A stretch of 64,000 nucleotides of DNA from Bernardetia sp. (GCA_020630575.1 JAHDBD010000012.1:62001-126000), one strand, 5' to 3'. Positions 53,033-62,010 are shown, counted from the stretch's first letter. Made by a program: numbers and translations. The notes: generated by a model not told the origin, from the letters alone.

Positions 53033-54271
53033 ATGATAAATAGCACTACATTTCTTCGTCCTACTTTTTCGTATAAAATAATATTAAGTAGCATTTTTTT
53101 ACTTTCTTCTTTGTTTCTTTCCACAAATGTACAAGCTCAATTCAATTTCAAAAAAGATTCTACTAATAGAATTACAATAAATAAAGGAAGTCATTATACC
53201 AAAACTCCTTTTGTTACTCTTCAAATAGCAGCTTTTGATGTTACACAAATGCAAATCAGTAATCGTCAAGATTTTATTGATGCTCATTGGATTCCTTATC
53301 AACCAACAGTCTATGGTTGGAAACTTATTCCAGAAGATGGTAATCAAAAAGTATATGTTCGTTTCAAAGATGCTAAAGCAAACATGATGGCAATTGTAAC
53401 AGCAGATATTCATTTGGATATGACAGCACCAAAAAATCCTAAAATCAAAATTGATGTAGAAGGAGAAGCTATTAAAGATTCGACTCAACTAGTAAAGCTC
53501 TTTGTAAGTGCAGAAGAACCAGACAAACGTTATTATGTAATGGTTTCGAATCATCGTTCTTTTTATCGTCAGCGTTGGCAGCTTATTACACCAGAAATTG
53601 AAGATTGGCAGTTAGGAAGTAAATTAGATGGTGTAAAAATTGTTTTTGCTAAATTTAGAGACCGTTCGGGTAATATTTCGGATGTAGTTTCTGATAAAGT
53701 AGTTTTAGATACACAAGGTCCTGTTCGTCCATCAATTACTATAAATAATGGCGAACCTGCACTTACCAAGCAAGCTGCTGAAGTTCAACTTACTCTGACA
53801 GCAGGAGGAGCTACTGAAATGATGGTTTCTGATAATGAATCTTTTGAAGGACAAGAATGGCAGCCCATCAAAAAGTATTTAAAATGGAAACTCTCAGAAG
53901 GCGATGGTGAGAAAAAACTCTATGCAAGGTTTAGAGACAATGCAAAAAATGAAACAGAAGTGGTTTCTGCAACTATAGATGTAGATTCTACGCCTCCTTC
54001 TGATATGACAATTATTATAAATGGAGGAGACCAAACCTCAAGACATATTGATGGAGTTGTTGAGCTTGCTATAAAAGCAACAGATGCAAAGTATATGATG
54101 ATTTCGAATAGTGATAATTTTAGAGGTGGACGTTGGCTGCCTTATGAAGAACTAGTCAGTGATTGGCGTTTGATTGGAGAAAATGGAAAAAAAGCTGTTT
54201 ATATAAAATTTAAAGATGATGCTGGAAATGAGTCCGAAGTAATTAGTGATGAAATTGTTTTGATTCGATAA
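53033..54271 (+). CDS. Exported protein of four tandem Ig-like repeats
   Basis: The protein has 412 residues with a signal peptide (cleavage after NVQAQ). Four repeats of about 90-100 residues follow (near 45-135, 138-230, 232-320 and 322-412). Each has a run like MMISNSDNF, a W-x-P-Y/I turn, a W-x-L strand, then VYIKFKDDAGNESEVISDEI and a D-x-T-x-P linker. Such repeats occur in bacterial surface and cell-wall-associated proteins. No enzyme domain, anchor or type IX sorting domain is visible, so it is probably periplasmic or bound to another envelope protein. Confidence 0.85.
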   Translation: MINSTTFLRPTFSYKIILSSIFLLSSLFLSTNVQAQFNFKKDSTNRITINKGSHYTKTPFVTLQIAAFDVTQMQISNRQDFIDAHWIPYQPTVYGWKLIPEDGNQKVYVRFKDAKANMMAIVTADIHLDMTAPKNPKIKIDVEGEAIKDSTQLVKLFVSAEEPDKRYYVMVSNHRSFYRQRWQLITPEIEDWQLGSKLDGVKIVFAKFRDRSGNISDVVSDKVVLDTQGPVRPSITINNGEPALTKQAAEVQLTLTAGGATEMMVSDNESFEGQEWQPIKKYLKWKLSEGDGEKKLYARFRDNAKNETEVVSATIDVDSTPPSDMTIIINGGDQTSRHIDGVVELAIKATDAKYMMISNSDNFRGGRWLPYEELVSDWRLIGENGKKAVYIKFKDDAGNESEVISDEIVLIR

Positions 54272-54295
54272 TCGTTTTGATAAAGTATTTTAAAG

Positions 54296-54330
54296 TCCTT
54301 GTATAATTGATTTTATACAAGGATTTTTTT
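54296..54330 (+). terminator. Terminator of the repeat-protein gene (copy 1 of a duplicated hairpin)
   Basis: TCCTTGTATAA (54296-54306) pairs perfectly with 54313-54323 and is followed by seven T. A nearly identical hairpin ends the next gene at 55055-55090. Confidence 0.85.
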
Positions 54331-54395
54331 ATGAAAGTATTTTATGAGGATAGCTAACTTGTTTATAACTATTTCGTTATATGCTAAACAAATCG

Positions 54396-54403
54396 TATAT
54401 TTG
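54396..54403 (+). promoter_or_regulatory. Putative TAnnTTTG promoter of SpoIIAA-like paralogue B
   Basis: TATATTTG lies 143 bases upstream of the preferred start at 54547. Confidence 0.45.
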
Positions 54404-54546
54404 TGAGACTAAAAGTGTATAAAATAAATATATAATCTTATAAAATTAAACAAGTGTAATTTTATGTTTAATCTAGGTGTGGATGTATTTTGTATGTCTT
54501 AAAAGACTTAACTACTATAAATAACTATTTACTCAAATCTTTTAAG

Positions 54547-55029
54547 ATGAAAATTACTATCAAAGAAAATCAGCATTATAAATTATATACAAACTCTACC
54601 AAGAATAGAATCTATTTTAGTATGGTAGGAAAGGTACAAGATGAAAGCCAAATTCCTTATTTTATTGAAGATTGGAAAAGAGCTATTGCTCAAGTATCGA
54701 CTAACTTTACTATTCTTTCTGATATTAGGCTAATGGATTTACAAGGTAAAACAATAGAAAAGTTGCATAAAAAAGTACAGTCTTTTCTTACTGAAAACGG
54801 ACTTTTAGAAACTGCTGAAGTAATGCCTATGAATGATATAGCAGATTTACAAGCCAGCCAAATGGTAGAACATTCTGGAATGCCAACTACAAAATTTAGA
54901 AGTATAGAAGAAGCAGAAAATTATTTGGATACAATAGTAGCCTCATTTAATAAATCAAAAATAGAAGAAAAAAGAAATGATGCTTCCCAAACTAAAAATG
55001 AAAATAACCGTAAATCTGATTTTAGATAA
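54547..55029 (+). CDS. Small SpoIIAA/STAS-like protein (paralogue B)
   Basis: The protein has 160 residues from the ATG at 54547, which aligns with the start of paralogue A (322-729). An upstream in-frame start at 54490 adds 19 residues not present in A. The shared core includes NRIYFSMVG, a W-x-x-A segment, NFTILSDIRLM at about 53-63, LTENGLLETAEVMP and FRSIEEAENYLD. Unlike A it carries a charged C-terminal tail of about 25 residues (SKIEEKRNDASQTKNENN). It is soluble, with no signal peptide. The fold suggestion and a regulatory role are inference. Confidence 0.8.
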   Translation: MKITIKENQHYKLYTNSTKNRIYFSMVGKVQDESQIPYFIEDWKRAIAQVSTNFTILSDIRLMDLQGKTIEKLHKKVQSFLTENGLLETAEVMPMNDIADLQASQMVEHSGMPTTKFRSIEEAENYLDTIVASFNKSKIEEKRNDASQTKNENNRKSDFR

Positions 55030-55054
55030 CAAACTTTAAATTATTAATCATCAA

Positions 55055-55090
55055 AAAATCCTTGTATAATTCATCTTATACAAGGATTTT
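55055..55090. terminator. Bidirectional terminator (copy 2 of a duplicated hairpin)
   Basis: A perfect 15-bp stem (55055-55069 with 55076-55090) sits between convergent genes. Its core TCCTTGTATAA/TTATACAAGGA is the same as at 54296, with only two differences in 32 bases, both in the loop region. Confidence 0.88.
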
Positions 55091-55147
55091 ACTTTTTATT
55101 GAATCACAGCTTTAGCTATTATTGGTATCTCAATAATAACATAAAAA

Positions 55148-55774
55148 TTATTTTTTCCATTTGATTGAACAACCAACAGCTTTAGCTTCTTTTTTAGTTA
55201 CTTTTTTACCAGCTAAAAGTGCATCTACTGCATCTACTACGTATGTTTCTGTAACTTGGTCAGCACTTTTTGCATTGTCATCAATAGCACCAATATATTC
55301 TACTTTTAATTTTCCGTCGTTTTTGCTCAATACATAAACATGAGGTGTTTTTGTTGCTCCGTACGCTTTTGCAATACTTTGGTCTTCATCAGAAAGATAA
55401 ACAAATGGAAACTCTTTTTCTGCTGCACGCTCTATCATCATCTCAAAGTTGTCATCTGGTTGTGTCAATACATTTGGATTGATAGCAACTACTGGATAGC
55501 CTTTTTCTGCAAATTGATTGTGCAAAGAAATCAAACGGTCTTCATATAATTTTGCATACGGACAATGATTGCATGTAAAAGTAACAATATAGCCTTTTGC
55601 ATCTTCCATTCCAGCAAGAGAAACCATTTCGCCATCGATATTTTTGAGATTAAAGTCTGTTGCTTCATCGCCAACAGTATAACCATTTTCGTCAGTTGCA
55701 GCAGTAAATAAAAATGCAATAGCAAACACTGCCACTAGCATAGAAAGAGAAGTAAAAATTTTGTTGTAGTTCAT
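55148..55774 (-). CDS. Exported thioredoxin-fold redoxin
   Basis: The protein has 208 residues. An N-terminal hydrophobic segment (MLVAVFAIAFLFTAA) acts as signal peptide or anchor. The redoxin (AhpC/TSA) domain has ATDFNLKNIDGEMVSL and the active site FTCNHCPYAKLYEDR (CxxC), plus VYVLSKNDGKLKVEYIGAID. The C-terminal VGCSIKWKK is characteristic of this Bacteroidota redoxin group and supplies a third Cys. It is probably periplasmic. It is followed upstream, 81 bases away on the same strand, by a TlpA-like protein, suggesting a shared envelope redox role. Confidence 0.9.
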   Translation of the reverse strand: MNYNKIFTSLSMLVAVFAIAFLFTAATDENGYTVGDEATDFNLKNIDGEMVSLAGMEDAKGYIVTFTCNHCPYAKLYEDRLISLHNQFAEKGYPVVAINPNVLTQPDDNFEMMIERAAEKEFPFVYLSDEDQSIAKAYGATKTPHVYVLSKNDGKLKVEYIGAIDDNAKSADQVTETYVVDAVDALLAGKKVTKKEAKAVGCSIKWKK

Positions 55775-55855
55775 AATTTTGAGAGTTTTAAGGATTTTTG
55801 AAAAGAACAGATTAATAAAAATAAATTGAAATAATATAGGTAGTAATTAATTTTT

Positions 55856-56401
55856 TTATAACGCCAAAAGTGAATCAATCGTATGATATAGTTCTTCTTG
55901 ATTGTAATCACCTTCGTGAAAATGATAAATATTTTTTGTTTTGTTGTAAAAAAGAGTTGCAGGAATAGAACCCGACCAATCTTTATCTATCTCAGGCATC
56001 CAGTTATCATAATCCATGGACGTAATTAAATATTTATCCATAGCATAATCTGAAAAGTTTTTTCGTTCAAAAAATGGAAGTACTCGTTTTTCCAACTGGT
56101 CATCAAAATCCATGCTGATAAGTTTCATTGAAATTTTGTCATTCGAATTATTATATTTTTTGTGTGCAGCATTAAAATAAGGAAGTTCACGCACACAGGG
56201 AGCGCACCAAGTAGCCCAAAAATTGATTACAAAGAGCGAGTCATCTTCTTTTTGTGTAAGTTCAATAAGCTTATTTTTGTTTATTGGAGTAACTATTTGA
56301 GTGTTTTTGATAAAATCTTTATCTGATTTTATGATAAATGAAAAACAAATTAGGCTTACTAAAATAGCTGAAAATGAATATATAAAATTTCGTTTTTTCA
56401 T
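55856..56401 (-). CDS. TlpA/ResA-like thioredoxin-fold protein
   Basis: The protein has 181 residues with an N-terminal signal anchor (FIYSFSAILVSLICFSFII). The thioredoxin domain has the active site VINFWATWCAPCVREL and a cis-Pro region GSIPATLFYN. It acts in the periplasm, probably reducing disulfides for cytochrome maturation or partner proteins; no cytochrome genes are adjacent. A promoter motif is present 44 bases upstream. Likely co-transcribed with the redoxin gene downstream. Confidence 0.92.
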   Translation of the reverse strand: MKKRNFIYSFSAILVSLICFSFIIKSDKDFIKNTQIVTPINKNKLIELTQKEDDSLFVINFWATWCAPCVRELPYFNAAHKKYNNSNDKISMKLISMDFDDQLEKRVLPFFERKNFSDYAMDKYLITSMDYDNWMPEIDKDWSGSIPATLFYNKTKNIYHFHEGDYNQEELYHTIDSLLAL

Positions 56402-56444
56402 AGTTGAGTTTTTAATAATAGCTGTGATAACACTTTGACTATAA

Positions 56445-56452
56445 CAAAGATA
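56445..56452 (-). promoter_or_regulatory. Putative TAnnTTTG promoter of the TlpA-like gene
   Basis: The plus strand CAAAGATA reads TATCTTTG on the minus strand, 44 bases upstream of the ATG at 56401. Confidence 0.6.
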
Positions 56453-56641
56453 CGCCTTTATATAAGTAAAAAAAGTTTGTGCAATTTAAAAATTAGTTAT
56501 AAAATCCTATCGTTTTATAATTATTATTAAATTGATTGACCCAAAAATTGCTTAAAAATTGTGTATTAAGAATAATCGTTTCTAAAACTTCGATTGTAAT
56601 TCTTTTTCAAGTTCGTTTTATTACTATTACATTTATTTTTT

Positions 56642-57718
56642 ATGAAAAATCTAAGAAAAAAACTTTCTATCAAAAACTTATTTATTGCTTTAATCTGTAT
56701 TTCTTTTTCTTCTTGTAAGAATGAAAATATAGCTTCTCAAAATTCAGAAAAAATACTTCAGGCTAGTGAATCAAATCCTGTTTCAGATAATGTAAAGTCA
56801 AGTAAGGTCAATTCTTTTTCTCCTTCTGAATTGCCTAAAAATTTGCTTTTGGGAGAAGGAGAAGGACTTTCTAGTGTGATTGAGTACAGCTATGAAAATC
56901 ATCAGGGTGCTTGGTCGCCTGAAACATTGGTACTTCGTAATCAAGACGACTTTAAAAATTATCTTACAGATAACAAAGGACAATCCAGTTGTTGGTATTT
57001 TGGAGATAGTTATAACCCAGACAAAACTGTTCCTCAATGGGCAATTATCGAAATCAAAAAACCTATTTCTATCAATTATTTAGGAGTTTTGAGTAGTGAG
57101 TATTATTCTTCAGAAAGCTACTCAGATAGACATGTAAAGGATAGCGAAATTTGGGTTTCCAGTACAGATAAAAACCAAGGTAGTTTTAAAAAAATTCTTC
57201 CAATTACTCTTCATAAAGATAAATTCTATGAAGTTTTCAGAATTGAGCCACAAGAAAATGTCAAATATATAAAGTATAAGATAAATTCTAATTATGGACA
57301 TAAAACAGAGACGGCTGTTGCTCCTTTGGCTGTTTTTTATGATGAAACTCCAAACAAAACAACTCAAGAAAAAATAACAAGTGGAAAAGCTGATTTTTAT
57401 TCGATTTTCTTTGGATTGAATAGTGATTTTGTTCGTTCAGAAAGTAATCCTGTTCTAGTTCAAATCAAAGATTATTTGACAACTAATCCGACTAAAAATA
57501 TAGAAATATTGGTTCATAATGATAAGCTAGAAAATGAAAAAGCAAATCAAGAACTTACTCAAAAACGTGCTGATGCTTTAAAAGCAAAACTAAAAGATTT
57601 AGGAATTAATGAAAAACGAATCACAGCAAAAGGAATGGCTGCCACAAAGCCAGTTGCCTCAAATGAAAATGAATACGACCGTTCGAAAAATAGACGTGTA
57701 GAAATAATTTTTAAATAG
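56642..57718 (+). CDS. OmpA-family lipoprotein with discoidin-like N-terminal domain
   Basis: The protein has 358 residues. A lipoprotein signal ends at the Cys of ICISFSSCKNEN. A beta-rich domain (about 80-230) with LVLRNQDDF..., SSCWYFGDSYNPDKTVPQW and KYIKYKINSNYG looks like a discoidin/F5-8 type C carbohydrate-binding jelly roll (tentative). The C-terminal OmpA domain (about 245-358) has NIEILVHND, RADALKAKLKDLGI and YDRSKNRRVEIIF, with the Asp and Arg that bind diaminopimelate. It probably links the membrane to peptidoglycan. Confidence 0.88.
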   Translation: MKNLRKKLSIKNLFIALICISFSSCKNENIASQNSEKILQASESNPVSDNVKSSKVNSFSPSELPKNLLLGEGEGLSSVIEYSYENHQGAWSPETLVLRNQDDFKNYLTDNKGQSSCWYFGDSYNPDKTVPQWAIIEIKKPISINYLGVLSSEYYSSESYSDRHVKDSEIWVSSTDKNQGSFKKILPITLHKDKFYEVFRIEPQENVKYIKYKINSNYGHKTETAVAPLAVFYDETPNKTTQEKITSGKADFYSIFFGLNSDFVRSESNPVLVQIKDYLTTNPTKNIEILVHNDKLENEKANQELTQKRADALKAKLKDLGINEKRITAKGMAATKPVASNENEYDRSKNRRVEIIFK

Positions 57719-57756
57719 ATTCTTGATTTAAGAAATGAAAAATTATTTTAATTTAT

Positions 57757-57790
57757 TATACAGCTAAAAAAATTGATTTTTAGCTGTATA
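57757..57790 (+). terminator. Hairpin after the OmpA-family gene
   Basis: A perfect 14-bp stem (TATACAGCTAAAAA at 57757-57770 with 57777-57790) lies 38 bases past the stop codon. There is only a weak T-run. Confidence 0.6.
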
Positions 57791-57852
57791 GATTTCTGTA
57801 AAGCACCTTCTACAACTTTTCTCTAATATCTTGTTTATTCCTTGTTTTTATT

Positions 57853-57860
57853 TACCTTTG
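57853..57860 (+). promoter_or_regulatory. Putative TAnnTTTG promoter of ffh
   Basis: TACCTTTG lies 118 bases upstream of the ffh ATG at 57979, leaving a leader that contains a hairpin. Confidence 0.5.
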
Positions 57861-57891
57861 TGTGTTTAATACTTTTTAAAGTGTTTTTTGT

Positions 57892-57920
57892 CCTCAACGA
57901 CGGTTCAGACCTCGTTGACG
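57892..57920. repeat. Hairpin in the ffh leader
   Basis: TCAACGA (57894-57900) pairs with TCGTTGA (57912-57918). The block CCTCAACGACGG matches the interleaved element at 13947-13958 in 11 of 12 bases, so it belongs to the same repeat family. Confidence 0.6.
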
Positions 57921-57978
57921 GTTAAAATAAAAATAAGAAATTCCATTTTCATAGAAAAAATACAACCGATTTTCATAT

Positions 57979-59316
57979 ATGTTAGATAATTTAACAGCCC
58001 GATTAGACAAAGCCATGAAATCGCTGAAAGGCGAAGGAAAAATTACAGAAGTAAACGTAGCAACGACCATTAAAGAAATTCGTCGTGCTTTAGTTGATGC
58101 CGATGTAGATTATAAAGTAGCCAAAACAGTTACAGACGAAATCAAAGATGAAGCTTATGGACGTGAAGTTCTTATTGCTGTAAAACCAGGGGAACTTTTT
58201 ACTAAAATTGTCTATGATAAACTGACAGCTTTGATGGGTGGAGAAAAGAAAGAAATGAATCTTTCTGGTAATCCTTCTATTATCTTGGTGGCTGGTCTGA
58301 ATGGTGCTGGTAAAACGACATTTACTGCAAAATTAGCTAATCATCTTAAAAAACAAGGTCGTCAAGTTCTTTTGGCAGCTTGTGATATTTACCGTCCTGC
58401 TGCCATTGAGCAGTTGAAAACTTTAGCTGAGCAAATCGATGTTGAGGTTTATGCAGAACCTGAAAATAAAAATCCTGTTGAGATAGCTCAAAATGCTATC
58501 AAACATGGTAAAAGCATAGGAAAGAAAATTATTATTGTCGATACGGCTGGTCGTTTGGCAATTGATGAAGCATTGATGAGTGAGATTTCAGAAATGAAAA
58601 ATGTTCTGAATCCTACCGAAACTTTGTTTGTTGTTGATGCAATGACAGGGCAAGATGCTGTTACGACTGCAAAAATATTCAACGACCGTATCAATTATGA
58701 TGGCGTTGTTCTTACAAAATTAGATGGTGATTCTCGTGGTGGTGCTGCCCTTTCTATTCGTAGAGTAGTTGATAAACCAATTAAGTTTATCGGTACGAGT
58801 GAAAAAATGGACGGAATAGATGCTTTCTATCCTGACCGTATGGCACAACGTATTTTGGGAATGGGTGATGTTCTTTCACTTGTTGATCGTATGCAACAAG
58901 CGTATGATGAAGACGAAGCACGTCGTATCAACAAGAAAATCCGCAAAAACCAATTTGATTTCAACGATTTTATTTCTCAAATCGAACAAATCAAGAAAAT
59001 GGGTAATATTAAAGACTTGGTAGGAATGTTACCAGGTATTGGTTCAAAACTTAAAGATTTTGAAATTGATGATGATGCCTTCCGTCCTATCGAAGCAATC
59101 ATTAATTCAATGACTGTACACGAACGCTCAAACCCAGATGTTTTAGATGGAAGTCGTCGTCGTCGTTTGGCTGCTGGTAGTGGACGTACTATTCAAGAAG
59201 TAAACAACCTTATCAAACAGTTTGGTGAAATGCGTAAAATGATGCGTAAGATGAACCAATTCCAAGGCGCAGGTGGAAGTAAAAAATTAGCCAAAATGAT
59301 GAAGGGCAAAAGATAA
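57979..59316 (+). CDS. ffh: Signal recognition particle protein Ffh (SRP54)
   Basis: This SRP GTPase binds the 4.5S RNA and nascent membrane-protein signals and docks with FtsY. It has 445 residues, normal length. The N domain spans about 1-95. The G domain holds P-loop LNGAGKTT near 109-117, DIYRPAA, DTAGR near 190 and TKLDGDSRGG. The Met-rich M domain (about 295-445) contains GMGDVLSLVDRM, LPGIG and the RNA-binding GSGRT/MRKMMRKM ending. The 4.5S RNA gene (ffs) is not nearby. It is monocistronic with a strong terminator. Confidence 0.97.
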   Translation: MLDNLTARLDKAMKSLKGEGKITEVNVATTIKEIRRALVDADVDYKVAKTVTDEIKDEAYGREVLIAVKPGELFTKIVYDKLTALMGGEKKEMNLSGNPSIILVAGLNGAGKTTFTAKLANHLKKQGRQVLLAACDIYRPAAIEQLKTLAEQIDVEVYAEPENKNPVEIAQNAIKHGKSIGKKIIIVDTAGRLAIDEALMSEISEMKNVLNPTETLFVVDAMTGQDAVTTAKIFNDRINYDGVVLTKLDGDSRGGAALSIRRVVDKPIKFIGTSEKMDGIDAFYPDRMAQRILGMGDVLSLVDRMQQAYDEDEARRINKKIRKNQFDFNDFISQIEQIKKMGNIKDLVGMLPGIGSKLKDFEIDDDAFRPIEAIINSMTVHERSNPDVLDGSRRRRLAAGSGRTIQEVNNLIKQFGEMRKMMRKMNQFQGAGGSKKLAKMMKGKR

Positions 59317-59352
59317 TTATTAATGATTAATTAGTTGTTAATTATTAATTTT

Positions 59353-59388
59353 AAAAAGCGTTTTAGATTTATTTCTAAGACGCTTTTT
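59353..59388. terminator. Bidirectional terminator of ffh
   Basis: A 15-bp stem (59353-59367 with 59374-59388, one wobble) with a T-run sits between convergent genes. Confidence 0.85.
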
Positions 59389-59404
59389 TATTAAAAATGA
59401 TATT

Positions 59405-60061
59405 TTATTTTTCAAATTTTATACTTTCTAAAATCTCTTCAATTTCCTTTTGTTGTTCTTCTGAAAAATAGCGAACAAATATTCCTAAGGCAAATTTATC
59501 TATAATTGTTACGTAATGTCTTTGGTAAACCGTAAAATCTATATAGTCTTCTGAACCTTTTGCATAATAAAACTCGTTATTAGAAAATTTTTTCAGAGTA
59601 AATTTACTTTCCATAAGCTCTGCTCCTCCTGTTGTTTGCCTCATTTTATCTACGTAATAAAGATAATCATCCCCTTTTTTTATATCAGGAGCATCTTCTA
59701 TATTTTCTGCTATAATTGCAATCATAGGACTATGAAATATATCACTACTAGGATTATATTTATTAGTGTGTAATAAATATTTTATAGTAACGTCTGTATT
59801 TTTGAAAATTTCTTTTCTTTTTGGATACCTTTTTATCGTTTCCTCCTTCATTGTGATTCTCATGCTATCTAGCTCTTGCTGACTTCTTACATACCAATCT
59901 TTGGGAACATCTATTTCAAAGCCAAATTCTGAATTTTGATATTTTCCACTTTCAATATTAAATCCTTCCGTATTAGAACTAGATGAACAGCTATAAACAG
60001 AGAATAATAAAAGACTAAATAAAGCAAAGTATATTTTTAACTTAAAATTTATTTGTATCAT
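59405..60061 (-). CDS. Uncharacterised lipoprotein
   Basis: The protein has 218 residues with a lipoprotein signal ending at the Cys of LFSVYSCSSSSN. The mature part begins GKYQNSEFGFEIDVPKDWYV, a phrase seen in small PsbP/LpqN-like envelope lipoproteins, then alternating strands and helices. No catalytic motif is visible. It could be anchored in either membrane. The function is unknown; it is separated from the upstream gene by a terminator. Confidence 0.8.
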   Translation of the reverse strand: MIQINFKLKIYFALFSLLLFSVYSCSSSSNTEGFNIESGKYQNSEFGFEIDVPKDWYVRSQQELDSMRITMKEETIKRYPKRKEIFKNTDVTIKYLLHTNKYNPSSDIFHSPMIAIIAENIEDAPDIKKGDDYLYYVDKMRQTTGGAELMESKFTLKKFSNNEFYYAKGSEDYIDFTVYQRHYVTIIDKFALGIFVRYFSEEQQKEIEEILESIKFEK

Positions 60062-60124
60062 ATTTTTTTTTTGAGAGAATAAATTTTAGCTAGAAAGATA
60101 TGAAATATATTCTTTTGCAAAAAA

Positions 60125-60166
60125 AAAACTACTCAGTTTCATATTTATACAAAATTGAGTAGTTTT
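60125..60166 (-). terminator. Terminator of the glycine-zipper stress protein gene
   Basis: A 15-bp stem (60125-60139 with 60152-60166, wobble at the base) is followed on the minus strand by a run of ten T. Confidence 0.8.
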
Positions 60167-60202
60167 TCTATTAAAACAATTTAGATATTTCTAAATTACT
60201 TC

Positions 60203-60772
60203 TTAGTAAGTTGTAACATTTTTACCTTGATAATTATTCCATTTCTCATGGATATGATTATAATCATCTTCATCACGTGGTTTTGCTCCGATGACAACAC
60301 CACCATTTTTGATACCTTCCTTATAAACTTCTGCGTGTTCTTCAGGAATTCCTGAGCCTACTAATGCGCCCAAAAGTCCTCCAGTAAGACCACCAGCACC
60401 AGCACCAGCTAAAGAAGCCAAAACAGGACCAGCAGCTACCAAACCAAGACCGATTCCTGGAAGAGCAACAGCAGTTACTAATCCTACTACTGCACCTAAC
60501 ACGCCACCAATGGCTGAGCCAGTTCCTGCTCCTTCCATAGCTTTATTTCCAAGTTCAGTATCTGTATTTTTGAAATGTCTATCACGAGTTTTGTCTGACA
60601 TCATTACGTTAATGTCTTTGTCTTCATAGCCACGTTCACGTAATGTATGATAAGCTCTTTCAGCATGTTCAGGTTCATTGAAAAGTCCTGTCATCATTCC
60701 TCCTTCACGGTATTTGCGAGTGCTATACGTGTTTGTAGTGTCAAGAGGATCGGTGTTTCTGTAATTGTCCAT
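60203..60772 (-). CDS. Glycine-zipper, general stress-type protein
   Basis: The protein has 189 residues. An N-terminal segment VTGLFNEPEHAERAYHTL-like (residues 28-46, TGLFNEPEHAERAYHTLRE) with VMMSDKTRD matches the small domain of general stress protein 17M/YflT. A Gly/Ala-rich double segment (about 78-145, with GAGTGSAIGGVLGAVVGLV and GGLTGGLLGALVGSG) forms a glycine zipper that may insert in a membrane. A C-terminal IPEEHAEVYKEGIKNGGVVIG motif is typical of the DUF1269-like family. It is probably a stress protein; exact function unknown. Confidence 0.85.
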   Translation of the reverse strand: MDNYRNTDPLDTTNTYSTRKYREGGMMTGLFNEPEHAERAYHTLRERGYEDKDINVMMSDKTRDRHFKNTDTELGNKAMEGAGTGSAIGGVLGAVVGLVTAVALPGIGLGLVAAGPVLASLAGAGAGGLTGGLLGALVGSGIPEEHAEVYKEGIKNGGVVIGAKPRDEDDYNHIHEKWNNYQGKNVTTY

Positions 60773-61234
60773 AGGAATAAATTGATAAAGTTTAAAAAAT
60801 AAATTAAAAATGATAACTAAGTTATCAAAAAATAAAGAGTAAAAAACAACATATAAATATGAATGACTCTTCGCTTAAAAGAACAACCATTTTGAAATAA
60901 TGTTTTGATAAAGAATCAATATTTGTCATTTTGTTTAATGTAAATTAATTTTTTAACAAATAAATAGCTGATTTTAATAAACAATATCGTAATTTAATAT
61001 TATAGAATTAGAATTTATTTTAAAATAAATATCATACAAATAGATATAAAATTTGTATGATATTTTTTAATTAAAAAATCTGTTTTTACGAATCATATTC
61101 TATAAATTTTTGCTTATTTCTTATTGAGGAATGAGTATTTATTTTTTATAATTTGTAATTCATTTACAAAATCCGTATTTTTTGATACAAATTAATCTTT
61201 AGTATTTTTCCAAACTAAAAACATTCCCTGTCTT
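60773..61234. other. Divergent gene-free region with an internal terminator-like hairpin
   Basis: No protein gene is supported in these 462 bases. A perfect hairpin with a T-run at 61027-61070 lies between two divergent start codons, where no known transcript should end on the plus strand. Confidence 0.5.
61027..61070 (+). terminator. Orphan terminator-like hairpin
   Basis: A perfect 15-bp stem (AAATATCATACAAAT at 61027-61041 with 61051-61065) is followed by TTTTTT at 61063-61068. No annotated plus-strand gene precedes it; a small RNA or upstream leader could end here. Confidence 0.6.
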
Positions 61235-62002
61235 ATGAAATCACACGAAATAGATTATAAAATTATCGGAAACGATATTCAGATTGTAGAAGTTGAGCTA
61301 GACCCAAATGAAACAGTTATTGCAGAAGCTGGCGCAATGCTTTATATGGAAGAAAATATAAGTTTCGAAACTAAAATGGGTGATGGTTCAGAACCTGAGC
61401 AAGGAATTTTTGGAAAACTTATGTCAGCAGGGGCAAGAATGATAACTGGAGAATCTCTTTTTATGACGCACTTTACACAACGAGGAAGTGGAAAAGGAAA
61501 AGTTGCTTTTGCTGCGCCTTACCCTGGAACAGTTACGCCTGTTCAGCTTGCTTCTTGTAATAATCGTACACTGATAGTTCAAAAAGATAGCTTTCTTTGT
61601 GCTGCCTTAGGTGCAAAAATTTCAGTTCATCTCAATCGTCGTTTTGGTTCTGGCTTTTTTGGAGGTGAAGGATTTATTATGCAAAAACTGCAAGGTGACG
61701 GAATGGTGTTTTTTCATGCAGGAGGAACAGTTATCGAAAAAGAACTTAAAGGAAATACATTGAAAGTAGATACAGGTTGTATTGTAGCTTTTGAAGAAGG
61801 TATAACAATGGACATCAAAAAAGCAGGAGATTTAAAATCTATGTTTTTTGGTGGCGAAGGTCTGTTTTTGGCTACACTTAGTGGAACTGGTAAAGTTTGG
61901 TTACAATCAATGCCTCTTTCGAAACTTGTTCAAGCACTTTCTCCGATGAGTAAAGCTGCTTCAAAGGCGACTTCTTTAGGTGGAATGTTGGGAGGTGATT
62001 AA
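61235..62002 (+). CDS. TIGR00266/AIM24-family protein
   Basis: The protein has 255 residues. It starts [20 protein letters not shown], then [18 protein letters not shown] and [15 protein letters not shown], and has the repeated FGGEG motif ([15 protein letters not shown] and [14 protein letters not shown]) that characterises the TIGR00266/AIM24 beta-helix-like family. The C-terminus is Ser/Ala-rich ([16 protein letters not shown]). It has no signal peptide or membrane helix. The bacterial function is unknown; related mitochondrial AIM24 influences inner-membrane architecture. Confidence 0.92.
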   Translation: MKSHEIDYKIIGNDIQIVEVELDPNETVIAEAGAMLYMEENISFETKMGDGSEPEQGIFGKLMSAGARMITGESLFMTHFTQRGSGKGKVAFAAPYPGTVTPVQLASCNNRTLIVQKDSFLCAALGAKISVHLNRRFGSGFFGGEGFIMQKLQGDGMVFFHAGGTVIEKELKGNTLKVDTGCIVAFEEGITMDIKKAGDLKSMFFGGEGLFLATLSGTGKVWLQSMPLSKLVQALSPMSKAASKATSLGGMLGGD

Positions 62003-62010
62003 TATAAGAA

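Noticed and set aside
53099-53488. 129-codon open frame antisense to the Ig-like repeat protein
   Set aside because: It is entirely within a well-supported gene and Cys/Ile/Phe-rich, as expected from antisense of repeats.
60859-60900. Thirteen-codon ATG frame in the gap before the AIM24-family gene
   Set aside because: Too short, with no ribosome site; most likely chance, though the region may still encode a small RNA.
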